From: Opisthocomus hoazin
Lineage: Eukaryota > Chordata > Aves > Opisthocomiformes > Opisthocomidae
DNA length: 64,000 nucleotides
Assembly (NCBI RefSeq): GCF_030867145.1
Contig: NC_134415.1
Span: forward strand, 12,316,417-12,380,416
Direction of reading: 5' to 3'
Position numbers and translations under genes: made by a program. A model generated the notes under the pieces. The model did not search any database and was not told the DNA's origin. It saw nothing but the letters and a program-made list of their open reading frames with translations. Shown here one piece after another: positions 39,382 through 64,000 of the stretch (its first letter is position 1; each line of letters begins with the position of its first letter).

Positions 39382-40446
39382 GTATGAAAATGTATGTTTA
39401 GAAATAGCTGGTGACAGCGTGAGTAAAATCTATTGTTCTCTTACTTCATATTCTTGCATTACTGATATGCTTGGAGGAGCGGGGCATGGTGCAGCATTGA
39501 TGGAGTGGAATAAGGCTCATATGACAATATGGCATTGGTCTAATCATAAAATGATCTAAAAGGATAATTTTGTGTTGAAAATACATTATCAGCATTGTTA
39601 GTTATTATATTGCAAGAAAGGCAAAGGTATCGCTTAATACTCAGTAAAGCATTCTTTGTGGTCAACAATCGGAATAATTGAAACTCTTGTAATACAGAAG
39701 AGGGAAACACAAAGACGAGTGCTAGGCAGGAAGCCAGAGGGGGATTGCAGAACTAAAAAAATTCCTCAGATGCAAACACACAGCAGGAAGGTGTCAGAAG
39801 AAGACTGAGTTCAAGCCAGTGGAAATAGAATAAGCAACGAAAACTGTGTCCATCCTTCCTAAAAAATAAAGGCAAACAATGAGTTATTTCTTGTGCACGA
39901 GGCTGGAGTATCTGGTTTGAAATTTCTGCAAAAATGGATCTTTGCTGTGTTGTTCAGAGAGACGGAGAATTGTCTGAAATCCTCTCCACATCAGAGACAG
40001 TTTTATTACCAACGCCAGTTTGGAAAGGATTCCATTTGGATATCCTATTTATCAGTAGTTTCCTAGGCATTCAGGTCAAGTTCATGGTGTTTACTTCCCA
40101 CCTAAACAAAAATGTTTCACAGAACCCCAAATGTGGGATTTTGCTCAAAGGGGCAATAGCGTCATTACAATTCAGTCAGCATTTTTAGTAATCTGCCTGT
40201 GGTCTCTATACTAGAAACACAGCTATAGTTAAATTCAGAGTGAAATCTATTTGATCATTAGAGTTACATCTGTTTAAAATACTTCTACCATTAGAATATA
40301 CTTCTAATAAAAGCGATGCTGCTTTGATGCATCAATTCATATTTAAGAAGCCTGACCTATTTCTACCCTTCTCATTGCTAGAATCTAATCTTAATCACAA
40401 ACATCACTCTGGATAAACTAAAATATCTTCGTAAAATAATTTCAAA

Positions 40447-40745
40447 TCATAGAATCATAGAACAGCCTGGGTTGGAAGGGACCTCAAACGACCATCTGGT
40501 CCAACCTTTCGTGGCAAAAGGAGCCCAGATGACACTATCTAGTTCCGTGTCCAGTTGCATCCCAAAAACCTCCAGTGATCAGGACTCCACCACGTCCCTG
40601 GGGAGGTTGTTCCTGTGAATGATTGTTCCCACTGTAAAATAATTCTTTCTTACATCGAGATGAAACCTCTCCTGGTGCAACTTGTAGCCATTGCCCCTGG
40701 TCTTCTCCATGTGGCTCCTTGTGAAGAGAGCTCTTTTTGCTCAGT
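40447..40745 (-). repeat. CR1 LINE 3'-end fragment (divergent subfamily)
   Basis: Starts AATCATAGAATCATAGAACA, then GGGTTGGAAGGGACCTCAAA and CATCTGGTCCAACCTTT, and runs through the coding tail with CACCACGTCCCTGGGGAGGT and CTTGTAGCCATTGCCCCTGG. This is the reverse complement of CR1. It differs in the 3' untranslated part from the copies in DESI2, so it is another subfamily. Confidence 0.9.
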
Positions 40746-42629
40746 ATTGCTCTTTTTGCCTTATGTGTCAATAATGACATTGACATTATGCTCCAGGGGA
40801 GGCTTGGCTTTCAGGTCAGCATCAGACTCATTCCCAAACATTCCATTAGAAGAGCTGATGTACATATTTCCCCCAGTCTCCTCCGTTTCACAGGAGATTG
40901 TCCAGGTAAGGCAGAATGAAGACCAAGTGGTTTTGCTGGCCTTCAGCAGTCTAACATTCCCTCAGCGACTTTGGCTTCAGGGTCTTCTGAGATTTTCAGT
41001 CCAGAATACCAAGACACTTCCATTATTGTTACACCAACTTGCAATATATTTTCCACTGAAATCCTTTTCATCTAACTGTTTGGATGTGGATGCAAGTGGG
41101 GTTAATATAACCTTGCTCTTACCAGTGAGGAACATTCTTGTAAACAGGAGAACGGAGTCCAGGAGATCTATTGAGACAGGCAAGTTGGAAAGGCTTTCAG
41201 CCTTTGTATCCTCATCTTTGCCCAGACACGTCACCTCCTGCTTAAACCTCCACAAGCTCTGCTGATACTGATGGGTGACTCTTGTAGAAAGCGGTTTGTC
41301 CAAGGAGAGGATACATAAAAACGTGTATTTACATGTCTGAATGCTCACAAAAGTTGACTTTACTGCAGAAAAAAGAATTGTAACCACAAAAATATTCAAA
41401 ATTGACCATGTACTTCATTTTGAGTGTTACTTACAACTGTAGAAGGTTTTGAATAACGATCATAATTCAATAATTCTAATCTGCTTATCCAGAACCTAAA
41501 TTTTCCACTAAATGTGTAACGATGGGTGATTCTGGGCACTGGACAATTTCATAAGATTCTCTGGTTTTGCCCTCAGCTGTGAAAATAACCTAACAGGGCT
41601 TTGCTATGTGTATCATGTTTTGTGATTTAAAAGCATTGTTTGCATTCTGTACACATGGTGTAATTGAAAGGTAACAGCTATTAGAAGTTTCTAATTATTA
41701 TTGTTATTTAATATAGTAAATTATTCTTGCAGTCTTATTCTATTATTATTTCATATGTGTGAAATAAACTTGATATTACAAAAGCATACAGACAAGATAC
41801 CATGTTTTGTTCTATGCAGAAGATTCACAGACAAAGGCAGAAGAATTTACCCACACATTTTTAATGATGCAGTTTCTCCAGAACCTCTATGCGAAAGCAA
41901 ACAGAAGTTTTCCAGCCTGTCAAACCTCGCTGGCTGTAATGCAAGTGTTCTTACAAGCTCCACAAAGCTAGGCACATCCCTTGCAACTGCTTAGAGTCAT
42001 TCCTAGCCATTAGATCTCTTGCAGAAATAATGTTTCCACAGCCTCCTGGTAAAAATACAGGATTTGCGTTTAAGGGGATAAAAAAAATTGAGCATTATCC
42101 CATTAGCACTTCCCCAACATACCCAGAAACTTCAGATAACTGCTTTAGCCAGGCTTACAACATAAATTGACTGGGTGAAAAGCGTTCAGAGGTATTACTC
42201 AGATCCCACCCTGCAGGCCTCAGCCTGGTAAACCCGTGGATACTGTCTGCTTCTCGTTCCAGCTTCTGTGGTATTTTATTTTCTATATTCTGTACAAAAG
42301 ACACTTGGAGTTGGAAAGCTTTTTAAACCAAATGAACTTATAAAGACACCTCTTATTAGGAAAAGGCTTTGTTCTTGTTCTCTAATCAAAGGAATTGCCA
42401 TCTACTGAAAAAGTCAATTGCCGTTGACTGACAAAGCAAGTAATTCTAAGTATTCCTGTTGGATTCTGAATCATTACAACCACACAAATACCTAATCATT
42501 AACCAAATCAATGCTGTCATGAGTTACTGTACCAAGTGAATGTACTGCTAGTATGAAATCCGAGATATTCTTGACTAATGAAGACCAAAAAAGTAACTGT
42601 ATTTTAATCCTATTTCATTTGCATTCCAG

Positions 42630-42756
42630 GTCAGATACACCTAGAATTACGCTCCATTCAGTCACCATGCTCTTCATCTTTTTGGTTGTCCTCATCATCA
42701 GCTACAAATATACTACTACTAACGTAAAAACATTACTCAGCTTTCAAGAGAACTAG
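42630..42756 (+). pseudogene. CATSPERE: Candidate CATSPERE terminal (transmembrane) exon relic
   Basis: A fair acceptor (TATTTCATTTGCATTCCAG) precedes one completing base and a frame ending at TAG (42754). It contains TMLFIFLVVLIISYKY, a short hydrophobic helix followed by a few polar residues. CATSPERE ends with one transmembrane helix, an I/L-S-Y-aromatic/basic motif and a short basic tail, and this exon would be last in order. The match rests on a hydrophobic stretch and few identities, so it could be chance. Confidence 0.35.
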
Positions 42757-45025
42757 GGCAAGACTTAAAAGACCAATATCTTACTCTCTGTCATACTACT
42801 GAAAACCCATAAAACAAATTGTCAAATATGGTGTCATTTTAGACAGCTGAAATATTGTTTTTAATGTTTTTATAAGCACTTTTTGTATCTCTATAGTATC
42901 ATTTCATGTATTTACTTTCAAATGTAAAGGACGTTATTGAATACAACTTTAACGGAGTTGTGAGTACAGGTCAGTGGTGGCCAGTACCTTCCAACAGACC
43001 TTCAAAGCTGTAGAAATCTGGCACGAAGAATACACAAGTGTTTTTAATCATTTGTTACTGAATCATTTTTTATTATTCTTTCGCATCTATTTCAGTACAG
43101 TTTGTACCAAGACAGAAATCTGAAAAAATCAGAAATCAGCTCTGAAATTTCACCTTCAGTGAAAAGTCTGTTCCTAGCGAACAGTAAGCCCATCTTCCCT
43201 TAAGAGAGGATGGTCCCACGGGCTGAAGGACAGGCGAAAGCCCTCCAGTTCTTTCTGGAATGTTTGCACATCTGTGTCCCACCTTAGCTGCGCGTATGTC
43301 AAATGCATGAGACACACAGGAGTTGTGCAGCAACATCTGGGTGAGGTGCTCTGCACCTCTGTGAATCCAAGGCACATTAGTCTTCTCTCAGTTCTCTTTT
43401 ACGGCTCAGAAAACGGCTGCTCCTCTAATCTTTGCTGTTTCTACACCTTTGAAAACTAAACAGGCAATGGCACTTTCCATAAAGACAGGAAAGCAGACTG
43501 CTCCTTAAGCATATTTCTCCCATACAAGGATAGGAAAATATCATGACATAAAGTAAATGTAGTATAGATCGGTAGACAATGATTTTGGTTAGTGTTCTTC
43601 TCTGAGGAGATTTTCTGTGTTGCTCTTAAGGGCTCGACAGCTTGGCTTTCAGTTTGACAAGGCAGAAGTCCGTGGGTTCATACATTATACTTCTCAGGTG
43701 GTAACAGTGCCCACTGCTGAGCACTGCCCCTGCACCAAACTGATCTTGGTATCTTGGGAGTATCCCCATACCATACTTTTTCTCTCTCCAAACTACTCAA
43801 ACGCAACCTGCTGTAAAACATACCATATAAGGCATAACTCTCTGCAGCACTCACACATGCTTAACATTGCTTCTGATACCTGGCTAATCCCAGTCTTTTT
43901 GCTCAAAAGGACTTCCCTGTCTCTTCCAGATAATTGCATGAAAAGATAAACTGCCTCACTGAGGAAGTCAGAGCTGTAGTATTGTGTTACTGCTCTATGT
44001 AGTTAAGTCTAATATTTAAATACCAAAATACAATTTTTAAGTCAAATAAATGACACTTTTGGATTTTATTCTTCAGCTTTATTCATTTTATAATATGAAT
44101 TTTCTCTCTCTCTCCTGTCACTACATGCTAGAAGTTATGTCTTCCTCTCTTTTTCTTCACAGTGCATCTTGTAGACAGGTAATGAACAGGAAAGAATGAA
44201 GGCTAAGTGATTGATTAGAAGTCATGGCAGCATTTGTATTCCCCTCTCCTAGTCAATGCATACTGTTGGTTGCAAATGGAGTCCCTGCCTTTTCAGATAA
44301 GGTTTTTGACCTCTGCAGTTTTTAAGATACAGTCATATTTTCTTTGGTAGAGAAGCAGCTTCTTCCCATGAAACTTTCTGGTTGAACAGCTACCAGCTTG
44401 TTCGCTAGCTGCCACCCACAGGAGCAGATGAAGAACATGACCCAAAGGACCTTCGGACACCCTGCCCACAGGTTTACCGTTTCACTGGCAAAGCAAGGCA
44501 CCGCTGCCAGCAGCCCTCACTTGGCTAAGACGAGCATCAGGTTTACACACCAGCCCCTCGGGTGTTTGAATTTCACATTCTGACAGCCAGCAGCCAAATC
44601 TCTGGTAAGTTTTTGCAACAACGCTAGTTTTCGCTCAGCAAGTATCCCTCCCCGAAGCAGGACATGAACCGATGCTGTTGTAACTGTGTCAGCTGTGCCG
44701 CAGCACTGGAGGGACGGAGCTGCTCCGCACCCAGTCCGGAGCCCGGGCTGCAGAGCTCAGCAGCCAAGAGCAGTTTTCGCTAAGAGGGCCAAAATGTCTT
44801 AACATCTAAACACCTGCAGCTAGAAAAGACATCAGAGGCCGCAACACCCCCAGGCTGGTACGCCCCTCCTGCAGGACCTTCCTCTTGAGGATGCATCTAT
44901 TTTGTCCTCCAACTTTTCATTAACTTCCCATGCAGTCACTAGCCACTTGCTGAATATCTTCATGATAAAACAGTACAAAATTCCTCTGCTCAGAAAGCTC
45001 TATGAGATGAAACTGGCTTAGAAGT
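42757..45025. other. Intergenic, nothing recognised
   Basis: AT-rich DNA between the possible end of the CATSPERE relic and the CR1 copy upstream of the DESI2 promoter. GC content rises from about 44.6 kb. The open frames at 43.1-43.9 kb have no similarity that I know. Confidence 0.5.
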
Positions 45026-45476
45026 CCAGCAGAGCTACGAGGATGGTGAGGGGACTGGAACATCTCTCCTATCAGGAAAGGCTGAGGGAGCTGGGCTTGT
45101 TCAGCCTGAAGAAGAGAAGGCTGAGAGGGGACCTAATAAATGCTTATAAATATCTCAAGGGTGGGTGTCAGGAGGATGGGGCCAAGCTCTTTTCAGTGGT
45201 GCCCAGCAACAGGACAAGGGGCAACGGGCACAAACTGAAGCAGAGGAAGTTGTGTCTGAACATGAGGAAGAACTCCTTCCCTCTGAGGGTGAACGGAGCC
45301 CTGGAACAGGCTGCCCAGGGAGGTTGTGGAGTCTCCTTCTCTGGAGATATTCAAGACCTGCCTGGACAAGCTCCTGTGCAGCCTGCTCTGGGTGACCCTG
45401 CTTCGGCAGGGGGCTTGGACTAGATGACCCACAGAGGTCCCTTCCAACACCTACCATTCTGTGATTCTGTGAGAAG
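45026..45476 (+). repeat. CR1 LINE 3' fragment
   Basis: Plus-strand CR1 tail. It translates in part as [37 protein letters not shown] and a NSFPLRV segment, followed by the 3' untranslated part with GACTAGATGACCCACAGAGG and the ATTCTGTGATTCTGTGAG terminus. It lies just upstream of the DESI2 CpG island. An open frame of 126 codons is a CR1 remnant, not a host gene. Confidence 0.95.
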
Positions 45477-45806
45477 GTTCTAAATAATCCCCAGCCCAGT
45501 GCGAACTGCGCCTCTGGAACGCGCAGCTGGCTTTACAGAATTTAATCCACACCTCAGGCTGGCTGCTGGAAAACAGAGAGCATCTTTGCTCCTGCCGATG
45601 CTCCTACCGACTGGACCTTTGTTTTGCTGCTGCTTGGCAGGGTCACGCAGGCAGCCACCGCACCGCCAGGTCACCGCACTGAGCACCAGCGGGCCTGCAG
45701 GCCCACGACCCGCCGCGCAACCACCGCGCACTCACCGCCGCCCGCGGGCGGGCTCCGCGCGGCTCCGCACGCCTCCAACGCCCGCCTCCCTCCGCACGGC
45801 AACACA

Positions 45807-45817
45807 AAATGGCGGCG
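45807..45817 (+). promoter_or_regulatory. YY1-like motif
   Basis: AAAATGGCGGC matches the extended YY1 consensus. In this class of promoter the motif often sits near a start site, here about 750 bases upstream of the DESI2 start codon, so it may mark an upstream or antisense start. Confidence 0.5.
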
Positions 45818-46080
45818 CGGGGAGACGCTCCCCAGCCGGCCCGGCCACACACACCTCCGCGCCGCGGTACGTTCCACGTCGCACGGGCGGCTCTGCCGCG
45901 GCCCTGCGGGTGTGGAAGCGCGGAGTGCTCCGGTGCGAGGCCGCCCGGTCCTGGCCCGGCTCGGCAGCACCGGGACTCTCCAGACTCAACCCCCTCCCCC
46001 CAGGCCGGAGACGGGAACAGACCCCGCCCCCTCAGTGCGGAGGGGGCGGGGCCGTAGCCCTCCCCGCCGCGGTGCGCGCC

Positions 46081-46092
46081 GGGAGCTGTAGT
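46081..46092 (-). promoter_or_regulatory. ZNF143-like motif
   Basis: GGGAGCTGTAGT is the reverse complement of ACTACAGCTCCC, a perfect ACTACAnnTCCC core. The ADSS2 promoter at the other end of the interval has the same motif class. Confidence 0.55.
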
Positions 46093-46150
46093 CCCCGCCG
46101 GCCCGCTCCGCGCGGGAGATGGGGGCGGGCTCCGCCGGCTCCATTTTGCG

Positions 46151-46166
46151 CCCATTGGCGGGGCGG
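46151..46166 (-). promoter_or_regulatory. Inverted CCAAT box with GC box
   Basis: CCCATTGGCGGGGCGG contains ATTGG (CCAAT on the minus strand) overlapping into GGGGCGG. It lies about 400 bases before the DESI2 start codon, a usual distance for a TATA-less promoter with a moderately long 5' UTR. Confidence 0.55.
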
Positions 46167-46554
46167 CCAGGCCGTCCCGCGGCCCCGGCGGCGCGAGCGC
46201 CAGGGAAGGCGCGAGTCGCTGCCCGCGCCGCTCTCCCGCGTGCGCCCTGACCGCCGCGCGGCGCCTCCTCCCTCCCCTCCCGCCGCCGCTGCCACCGGGT
46301 GGGGCCCGCTCCCCCCCCCCTCCCCGCCGCGCCGCCCGGCCCCTGCCGCGGGCTGAGCGCGTCTGCCGGGGGCCAGGCCCGTCCCTCCGCGGCGGCGGCT
46401 CCATGGTGCCCGCCGCCCCCCCCCGCCCCGCAGCAACAGGCAGGACGAGGAGGAAGCGGCCCCCGGGGCTCCCCACCGCCCCGCCGCCGGCCTGAGGAGC
46501 GGCGCCGCAGCGGGAGCGACCGAGCGGGCGGGGGGCGCCCGCGGGCCGCCGGCG

Positions 46555-60160
<13,606 letters not shown>

Positions 60161-62480
60161 GTCCTCCTCCAAAGTAACAAATGGTTTGAAATACTTCAGC
60201 TTAATCTCTCCAGCAATTGACTTCCTGACAGAACATGAGAGCTGACTCTAGAACGTTGTTTTTATATGCAAAAAAGGCTCTCATCAGCCTATTTCAGCTC
60301 AGGATTATTTATGTAGTGAAAAGAATTGCTGGGAGAAAAGGGAAGGATTTTGTGTGAAGCCACCCTTTTCATTTTCACCTGTTTGGTAGACCTGGGTTAA
60401 CTTAACATCTTGTATAAAGCAGAACTTAAATTATTTGTTTACAGTATTGTGTACTGCTGTTTACAGGTCCTGTAAGGACTCCTGCCACCATGGAAGAGAG
60501 GATTTGAGTTTGACTTAACTGTTGGTACAACTCAAAAGCAGTGGCATGATGCCCTGGATGAACTCTCCCCTTTGTTTTCGAGATCTGAGGCAGGCAAACA
60601 TTAAATTTCTGAGAAATGCCAGAAACTGCTGAATACTATATTATGTGAACAGGGTACTGTGCGCTTAAAGTGGCTGATGTGAACAGGTAGATTCCAGGAT
60701 GTAGGGAGACTGGTTTTGTCTAAGATCTGTTGCTAGAAGTATGACCTCTACATTAATGAAACTGTGGATTTTTGCACATATGAAGGGAAATGTCTCTCTC
60801 ATTACAATGCACATTGATCCCTTTTTTCTTTTGTAATTCAGCCATGTAGTTTGCATCCTGTCTGCTGTCTGTATTTACAGTCTACTTCAACCAGGATTTA
60901 GACACCCGAATATCATCTGTTAGAAGCATCAACAAATTTTTCACTGTTTGCTTTACTTGATTTCAGTCTTGTCTATGAAAGTTAGTACTTGCATTCTTTT
61001 TTGGTTTCACATAGTTTGGTTTAGTGTAATACAAGCCATTTATGGTTGGGGAACGGCCTTGCTTTTTGCTGCTGATTTTGCTTCATTTGAGTTTGTAAAC
61101 ATTCATGTCTTTTTTTGAGCTATAAATTACTGCCCAGTTGTGCGTATCCGCACAAATTATAGAGCAATCCTAATTTATTTTCCCACAGTCTCTGTCTGTG
61201 GCATTAACTTTCTTGTCAGATGTAATGAAGAAAAACCTGAAAATTGCTTATGCACCTGCGTGTTTACACAGCAGAACCCACTAATCTGCACACGTAATTA
61301 TATCTGAAGGTAAGAGATATTATTTTCTAAAACACAGAAGTATGTTTGCTGGTAGATTATAATTAGAGCTAAATTATAATTAGTGATCAGAATATATAAT
61401 GGAATGCCTTATTCTTGTTCACTTACCAAGAGAATTAATGGTTCTTCCAAGTCATTAGTGTAAATTAGTGAGGTTCTCTTGTGCACATAAGGATACAGTA
61501 GCACAAACATGAGGGAGGTGAGCTTGTGTATTTTGAATGACTTGCTGCCTTAAACTAACAAAAAACATACCATCCGTAAACTGATCAGCTCACAACGAAG
61601 CGTGTGTTACTAGAAGTATAAACGATTCTTACAAGCTTTATTTTCAGTCTGTTGCTGGGTTTAGTTTTTCCATTAAGTGAAATACTGACTCTACAGTTTC
61701 TGCTGTTTAAAAGAAAAAAACAAAACCCTCTTACAAAGGAAGAATGCTTGGTGTTATGAATGCTCCTAGCCATGGGTAGTCGGTGCCATTGAACCCTCCA
61801 GGAAGGTGCAGTAGGCTGTGTCGTAGTAAGAATTCTTCCAATTGCCAGTGCCAACTCCTGTTAGAAAAGAGCGGAAGTTTTTCTGCTCGCAGTTGGGTTG
61901 GGCCCTTTGTCAGACAGTCTTCAGGTTTTCACTCATCTGCGATGCAGCAAAGGTACAGACAGGGGGAGACGCCCAGTTCTGGGGGGTAAAATCAAGGGAG
62001 ACTCTCTCTGGGAAGAGTGGGATAATGGTAGAAGTCTCTTTGACTGTAGTTTGGTACGTGTTTTAATAACCTCCTCCACCAAGTGGGAAACGCTTGAGAC
62101 TGACAGCTCCAGCACTGACTGCGTTCTCTGTGTGGTCTCCAGAAGCTGGACGTACTGACTGTCCCTGTTGAGTGCTTTTGTCACTTGAATCTCTGAATTT
62201 GAGTTCTCCTTCCTTTTTTTCCTGTAGTGAAAATGAATATGGTGGTCTCCAGTCAACTCTCAAGCATTACAGAACTGAATCTTGCACTACTTCCAGCTGA
62301 GACAACAGGCCACAGACAGGTTATTTTGTCTCTGCTCTGCAGCTGTGGTAGTAACGTGACTAAGGCTCTTGGCCAAGGCAGGTCCTTTATTTCAGCTCAG
62401 GGTTGAGGCCACTGATCTAGCAATGTACTGTAGCTTTTCCTAGGTTTTAGGAAAAATAAATAGAATGACTTTTCATTGCT
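60161..62480 (+). other. DESI2: DESI2 3' UTR (probable extent)
   Basis: No conserved gene starts within 2.3 kb after the stop codon, and the sequence is AT-rich with T runs as in long vertebrate 3' UTRs. The first canonical AATAAA that I find is at 62455-62460. A later ATTAAA at 63514-63519 could end a longer form. The actual ends cannot be read from sequence alone. Confidence 0.55.
62455..62460 (+). terminator. DESI2: Candidate poly(A) signal AATAAA
   Basis: GGAAAAATAAATAG holds a canonical AATAAA about 2.3 kb after the DESI2 stop. The alternative downstream signal is ATTAAA at 63514. Confidence 0.5.
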
Positions 62481-63559
62481 ACCTAACTTTTATGTACCAA
62501 AATCAGCTTTTTAGGCTTCTGATCTATCCAGAGCGCTAGGTCATAAATCTCTACACCTTCATTGACACACACAACTACAGCATGTACAATGCAAGAACGT
62601 GACAGATCACAGCACAGTTTTTATTTAGAAGCAAAACTGAAACTATTTTTTATAAAGCAGACTGGAAAGTTTGTAACAAAAACATTCATTTTCTTGGTAG
62701 CTGTACAGGGGAAAATACTGTCTTACGCTCAATTTTTTTGTTTGTTTGTTGGTTTCAAAACCACCCATTTGTAAACCCTGTGAGGAAACTGACACCTGAA
62801 CCCTGAAGGCAGCTGGGTATCGTATCAAGGCACGCGGCACTGCAACGCCAGTCGCGTGCTGTCAGCTCAGCCTCCACTGGATGCCTCCAAGAAGTCACCC
62901 TGCCCGTGGCTACTCCGGTTTGTTAGCAATAGAGCAAGTTACCTTTCACCAGCATTACTGCCGAGCAGGGATTACTGTAGTCGACCAACGGCCACACTGT
63001 GCTAGGACCGGAACGCTCCAAAATGCTGTGAGAAAGCTGGACACCTATGGAGTCTTTCCCATCAAAACGGGTAGAAAAATATCACTGCTTCAGGGTTCTG
63101 CTCTGTTTACTTTCTCATTCTTGTTTAATTTTCTGTGAGATAGTACTTTTGACACATACTATGTTCTTTAACTCAAAGTCGTTTTATTTAAATGCCATTT
63201 TCTGTTCAGCAAGCCAAAAAAAAAAAATCCAATGTACTGTCAGCGTGCACCAGTAACTTCAGAGTCGCTTGGTAAAAACGTAGTTGCATTACTTCTCAAG
63301 TTTGCAATGCAATTCTGATCACTGTTGATACATGATAATTTTCACTGTTGAAAGTTGGTTACAAGCTGAATATTCACTGATGCATTTTTTGTAAACTTGT
63401 ATTCAAGTTTACTGTACTACATAGTATTTGTATAAAATTCAAAGAATTTTGACTTTTGTTACCTGTACATGGCAACAAGTTGTCTAGCATCTTAAACTTA
63501 AATCCATCAGTTTATTAAAAATACTTTTATAAAAAAAGACAATTGGCTCTGTGTGTTGT
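62481..63559. other. Possible distal DESI2 3' UTR or intergenic
   Basis: AT-rich sequence with an A run near 63219 and a possible ATTAAA poly(A) signal at 63514. I see no coding exon. Confidence 0.45.
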
Positions 63560-64000
63560 TCCCCTGGTACCCACAGCTCGTTTGGTCGGTGCCGCCCCGG
63601 CTGGTCCGTGGCTGCCGCAGATGCTTTCAGAGGGCAGGGACACTGCCCGGGGTCTCCTGTCGCTCAGCTGTCGGCTGTATCCCGACGTGGGCAGCGGGAG
63701 CTGCAGTTTGGTTTGCCTGAGGCGTTGCTAAGAGCCGTGAGTTTTTAATAGACTAAATTCAGAATGTGTTTCGGGTTTGGTGCGCTAGCTGCAGCTCCTG
63801 GGGTGTAAAACACGTATAGGGTACGCTTGGCGTGTGCTGCCGGGGCCGTGCGCCGTGCTCCGCAGATGTGCGGGGAAGCCCAGGCGCGTGGCACGGGTTG
63901 GCCGCAGACTCGGTGGCTGCGCACGGGGAAGCTCCCCCGGCCGCGGCACTGAGCAGCTGCCGAGCCGCTGCCCGGCCGGGGCAGTGGCGTGCGGGGTGGC
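63560..64000. promoter_or_regulatory. Left edge of a CpG-rich region, probably the next gene's promoter
   Basis: GC content and CpG density rise from about 63560 and stay high to the window end, with GCCGGGGC-type blocks. In mammals and other vertebrates COX20 follows DESI2 on the same strand, so this is probably its promoter. No COX20 coding sequence is visible here. Confidence 0.5.

Larger units (their letters stand above)
27464..42756 (+). pseudogene. CATSPERE: CATSPERE unitary pseudogene (CatSper channel epsilon subunit relic)
   Basis: CATSPERE is a single-pass extracellular subunit of the sperm CatSper calcium channel. In mammals it lies between ADSS2 and DESI2 on the DESI2 strand, which is exactly where and how these relics lie. 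Several plus-strand blocks, each with splice-like ends, translate to segments that match my recollection of mammalian CATSPERE in the right order: 27464-27958, 28332-28757, 32628-32686, 32939-33081, 37198-37251, 37516-37567, 39295-39381 and perhaps 42630-42756. The first two carry in-frame stops at 27726, 27825, 27846, 27858, 27861, 28533 and 28658 plus a frameshift near 28540-28560, so no full protein can be made. CatSper genes have been reported absent from birds, which agrees with a dead copy. The N-terminus and the part expected between 28.8 and 32.6 kb are not securely found. It is a unitary, not processed, pseudogene because introns remain. Confidence 0.85.

Noticed and set aside
41701-41994. 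97-codon open frame on the plus strand as a coding exon
   Set aside because: A TTCTATGCAG acceptor-like site lies within it, but the translation matches neither the CATSPERE C-terminal region nor any other family that I know.

Overview
This is a vertebrate nuclear window, almost certainly from a bird. It holds many CR1 LINE fragments with the typical 3' ends, one avian ERVL-type solo LTR, no mammalian SINEs, and two CpG-island promoters of conserved housekeeping genes. The LTR type is familiar to me from neoavian rather than galliform genomes, but that is an inference.

Layout: (1) 1-9401 is the start of intron 1 of ADSS2 (minus strand). Its first coding exon is at 9402-9569, inside a CpG island (about 8930-10230) that has two opposed ZNF143/THAP11-like motifs. 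(2) About 10.2-45 kb is the interval that in mammals holds CATSPERE, between ADSS2 and DESI2 and on the DESI2 strand. Here it has no intact gene, but I find colinear broken exons of CATSPERE. The best are at 27464-27958 and 28332-28757, with several in-frame stops and a frameshift. A series of smaller exon relics with usable splice sites continues to about 39.4 kb, and perhaps to a terminal transmembrane exon at 42.6 kb. A 1030-bp solo LTR (13511-14540) with a 5-bp target duplication and several CR1 pieces also lie here. (3) 45.5-62.5 kb is DESI2 (plus strand): CpG-island promoter, five coding exons giving a 193-residue protein that looks intact, and a long 3' UTR. Two related CR1 copies in opposite orientation flank exons 3-4, and intron 2 has a perfect 20-bp hairpin. 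(4) The last 450 bases become CpG-rich again, probably the edge of the next promoter (COX20 by synteny).

The main discovery is the CATSPERE relic. CatSper genes have been reported as lost from birds, and this window appears to show the remains of the epsilon subunit still in its ancestral place. ADSS2 (purine synthesis) and DESI2 (deSUMOylase/deubiquitinase-type peptidase) are ordinary intact host genes. They are neighbours by conserved synteny, not by shared function.
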